A DNA stretch of 6,227 nucleotides, from assembly GCA_016875255.1 (NCBI GenBank), contig VGRU01000212.1:1-6227 (forward strand). Direction: 5' to 3'. Shown here piece after piece: positions 4,294-6,227 of the stretch (the stretch's first letter is position 1; every line of letters begins with the position of its first letter). A program made the position numbers and the translations under genes. The stretch is from Deltaproteobacteria bacterium (GTDB lineage Bacteria > Desulfobacterota > BSN033 > UBA1163). The notes beneath the pieces were generated by a model, which was given only the letters and a program-made list of their open reading frames with translations, was not told the DNA's origin and did not search any database.

Positions 4294-5553
4294 ATGAATC
4301 CCCTCATCATTCCAAGGTCAGAGCATCCGATTTCAAGGTCTATGATCGATGAGGAGGCCATGAAGGTTCTCTACCGCCTCCATCATCACGGGTTTTTATC
4401 CTGCCTCGTCGGTGGAAGCGTCCGGGATCTTCTCCTCGGAAAGGTCCCGAAGGATTTTGATGTCGCCACCAACGCTCACCCCCATGAGGTCCATGCCCTT
4501 TTTAAAAACAGCCGGATCATAGGCCGACGGTTCAGGCTGGTCCATGTCTTCTTTAAAGGGGGAAAGGTGGTTGAGGTCTCCACTTTCAGGAGCCATTCCG
4601 AATTTGAAGAGACGCTCACCGATGACGGGGAGATTCTCAAGACTGACAGCTTTGGGACCCCTCAGGAGGATGCCCTGCGCCGTGACATCACGATCAATGG
4701 CCTCCTCTACAATATTGCGGATTTCTCCATTATTGACTATGTCAACGGGATAACGGATCTTCAAAAACAGGTCATCCGGACCATCGGCGATCCGGATGAA
4801 AAATTTAAACAGGACCCTGTCCGAATGATCCGGGTCATCCGACACGCCGCCCGCACCGGATTTCGTATTGAAGAAAAGACCTATCAGGCCATCCTGAACC
4901 ATCAGGAGGAGATTAAGAAATGCTCTCCCTCCCGTGTCCGGGATGAATTTCAAAGGGAATTGAAAGAAGGCGCCGCAACAACTTCTCTCCGAATGATGAT
5001 CGAAACCGGACTGATCTTTTCGCTCTTTCCCGACCTCAGGAGGGCCATGGGGGATGATGCGATTTCGGGAAAAAAGAACAGGGAATTCCTTCTCTCTCTT
5101 TTTGGCCTCACTGACCAACTGATGAAGGCAGGCCGACTCGTGCCGGATTCGATTCTCCTTGCCTGCTTCGTCTCCCCGTTCATTCGGGCGCTTCCTTCCG
5201 GGCATCCCTTCCTCGGAAAACGAGAGCAATCCCTTTACCGCACACAAACGATCCGGTGGGCCGCCAACCATCTCTTCAATCCCTTTTCGTTTCCAAAAGG
5301 CCCAAAGGAGATGGCGATCCAGGTGCTGACCGCCCAATCAAATTTTAAGTATTTCATCCAGAAGGGCGTGGTGCCGAAACGATTTCGGACAAAGAAATAT
5401 TTCAGGGAAGCGGTCCTCTTCTTCGGAATCGAAGCAGAGGCAACAGGGAGGAAGATGCCGCAGTTGATTCGCAATGCCGTACCTTCTCACCTTTTGCCCT
5501 GGTGGCCAAAAGAATTCAGGGGCAGAAGGAGGTTCAGACAGACGGAATCCTGA
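4294..5553 (+). CDS. pcnB: Poly(A) polymerase, class II tRNA nucleotidyltransferase family (PcnB)
   Basis: A 419-aa cytoplasmic enzyme that adds A residues to RNA 3' ends and so marks RNA for decay (E. coli PcnB has 465 aa). Motifs in order: LVGGSVRDLLLG (38-49), PKDFDVAT with the catalytic Asp54 and Asp56, IIGRRFRLVHV (75-85, the signature that separates bacterial poly(A) polymerases from CCA-adding enzymes), VEVSTFR (93-99), RRDITING (129-136, template/base-binding arginines), GDPDEKF (166-172) and DPVRMIRVIRHAARTGF (174-190). The rest is the helical neck/body, ending in a basic tail (RGRRRFR). The ATG at 4294 fits the homologous start but has no ribosome site, and an in-frame stop (TAG) lies a short way upstream. 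The predicted promoter would give an almost leaderless mRNA. The gene is monocistronic and its 3' end overlaps the convergent mutase gene by 20 bp. Confidence 0.9.
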   Translation: MNPLIIPRSEHPISRSMIDEEAMKVLYRLHHHGFLSCLVGGSVRDLLLGKVPKDFDVATNAHPHEVHALFKNSRIIGRRFRLVHVFFKGGKVVEVSTFRSHSEFEETLTDDGEILKTDSFGTPQEDALRRDITINGLLYNIADFSIIDYVNGITDLQKQVIRTIGDPDEKFKQDPVRMIRVIRHAARTGFRIEEKTYQAILNHQEEIKKCSPSRVRDEFQRELKEGAATTSLRMMIETGLIFSLFPDLRRAMGDDAISGKKNREFLLSLFGLTDQLMKAGRLVPDSILLACFVSPFIRALPSGHPFLGKREQSLYRTQTIRWAANHLFNPFSFPKGPKEMAIQVLTAQSNFKYFIQKGVVPKRFRTKKYFREAVLFFGIEAEATGRKMPQLIRNAVPSHLLPWWPKEFRGRRRFRQTES

Positions 5554-6227
5554 AATCATAGGCCTGACGCAGGGTGTCACTGATCTCACCAAGAGTGGCC
5601 TTTTGATCTACGGTTTCGAGAATCGCCTGGAAAGAGTTCCTGCCAGGGTTTTTCTTCACCTGATGAAAAAGATGTTCTAATGCCCGCTTAACCCGGTCTC
5701 CGTTTCTTGATGCTTTGTATTCTCTTAAATATCGTATCCTTTTCTCCTGCATATCAGAGGCCTGCCGGAAGATATTGATCCTGACTTCTTCGTCCTCATC
5801 CCGCTCCATATTCACCCCTACCTGTATTTGTTCCCCGGCTTCCAATTGGCGCGCATATTCATATCGAGCCTCATTGATCTGTTTTTCGATCCATTGAGAC
5901 TTAAAGCATTCCACGAAGCCCCCTCTGGTTTCGATCTCTTCCATCAGAGCCAGGGCACGCTCCTCGATTTCATCCGTCAGTTTTTCGATCGCATAAGACC
6001 CTCCAAGAGGATCAGCGCTCCGGCAAACTCCTGTCTCATAGGCGATGACCTGTTGGGTTCGAATCGACAGGATGTGGGACTCCTCTGTGGGAAGGGCATA
6101 CGCCTCATCATAAGAGGTGGTATGGATCGACTGGCTCCCCCCAAGGACGGCAGCGAGAGTCTGAATGGCGGCCCGCACGATATTATTCAATGGCTGCTGG
6201 GCGGTGAGGGGCAGGGAGGAGGTCTGA
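5534..6227 (-). CDS. B12-dependent acyl-CoA mutase (methylmalonyl-CoA mutase type) large subunit, C-terminal part
   Basis: The frame is open from the window edge and gives the last 230 residues of a protein whose N-terminus lies to the right. The visible part is the end of the substrate-binding TIM barrel: LTAQQPLNNIVRAAIQTLAA, then LGGSQSIHTTSYDEAYALPTE, RTQQVIAYETGV, DPLGGSYAIEKLTDEIEERA, VGVNMER, and the closing TLGEISDTLRQAYD. It stops there with no cobalamin-binding domain, so it belongs to the roughly 550-aa two-component mutases that pair with a separate small B12 subunit. Such enzymes rearrange methylmalonyl-CoA/succinyl-CoA or related acyl-CoAs. The H-T-T-S-Y motif replaces the more usual H-T-N, so the substrate may not be methylmalonyl-CoA (inference). 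No terminator separates it from convergent pcnB. Confidence 0.85.
   Translation of the reverse strand, partial: QTSSLPLTAQQPLNNIVRAAIQTLAAVLGGSQSIHTTSYDEAYALPTEESHILSIRTQQVIAYETGVCRSADPLGGSYAIEKLTDEIEERALALMEEIETRGGFVECFKSQWIEKQINEARYEYARQLEAGEQIQVGVNMERDEDEEVRINIFRQASDMQEKRIRYLREYKASRNGDRVKRALEHLFHQVKKNPGRNSFQAILETVDQKATLGEISDTLRQAYDFRIPSV

Noticed and set aside
4396..5337. 313-codon minus-strand open frame antisense to pcnB
   Set aside because: It lies fully inside pcnB, whose motifs are unmistakable. The antisense product shows no domain and is an effect of pcnB codon bias.

Overview
The window looks like chromosomal DNA from a strict anaerobe. The most likely source is a deltaproteobacterium-type lineage (Desulfobacterota, for example a syntroph or sulfate reducer), but no rRNA or other marker is present and this is an inference. 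It rests on three things. The left edge carries a corrinoid methyl-H4folate methyltransferase of the Wood-Ljungdahl type. Next to it is a Rossmann-fold protein of the kind I associate with CODH/ACS gene clusters. The right side holds a bacterial poly(A)-polymerase (pcnB) and the large subunit of a two-component B12-dependent acyl-CoA mutase.

Layout. (1) 1-952, + strand: the end of the methyltransferase gene, then a 215-aa NAD(P)-fold protein with a conserved-looking Cys motif, probably one operon that starts to the left. (2) 953-1284: a gene-free spacer between convergent genes. It holds one perfect palindrome and a short REP-like stretch. (3) 1285-3268, - strand: a complete type IV toxin-antitoxin operon. 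AbiEi-family antitoxin/repressor is followed by AbiEii-family nucleotidyltransferase toxin, with stop and start overlapping by 7 nt. Its promoter lies between two near-identical 18-bp palindromes that are good operator candidates. (4) 3269-4293: an AT-rich, repeat-rich stretch. It holds a 34-codon minus-strand ORF behind a near-consensus promoter, a tandem 16-bp repeat, a 64-aa SAP-domain/Cys-rich protein gene whose promoter abuts two copies of a 12-bp element, and a 20-bp perfect GC-rich palindrome. (5) 4294-5553, + strand: pcnB. (6) 5534-6227, - strand: the C-terminal part of the mutase large subunit, overlapping the pcnB end tail-to-tail by 20 bp.

Reading it together. Two blocks of core anaerobic metabolism and RNA processing flank an AT-richer accessory segment (about 1.0-4.25 kb) made of a toxin-antitoxin or phage-defence module and repeat elements. 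The most interesting parts are the abiE operon and its regulatory region. The antitoxin appears to carry a PD-(D/E)XK-nuclease-like domain in front of its winged helix, and the paired palindromes bracket the promoter much as in known AbiEi autorepression. I did not find a wholly unknown multi-gene system. The least explained items are the promoter-bearing 34-codon ORF and the Cys-motif Rossmann protein.
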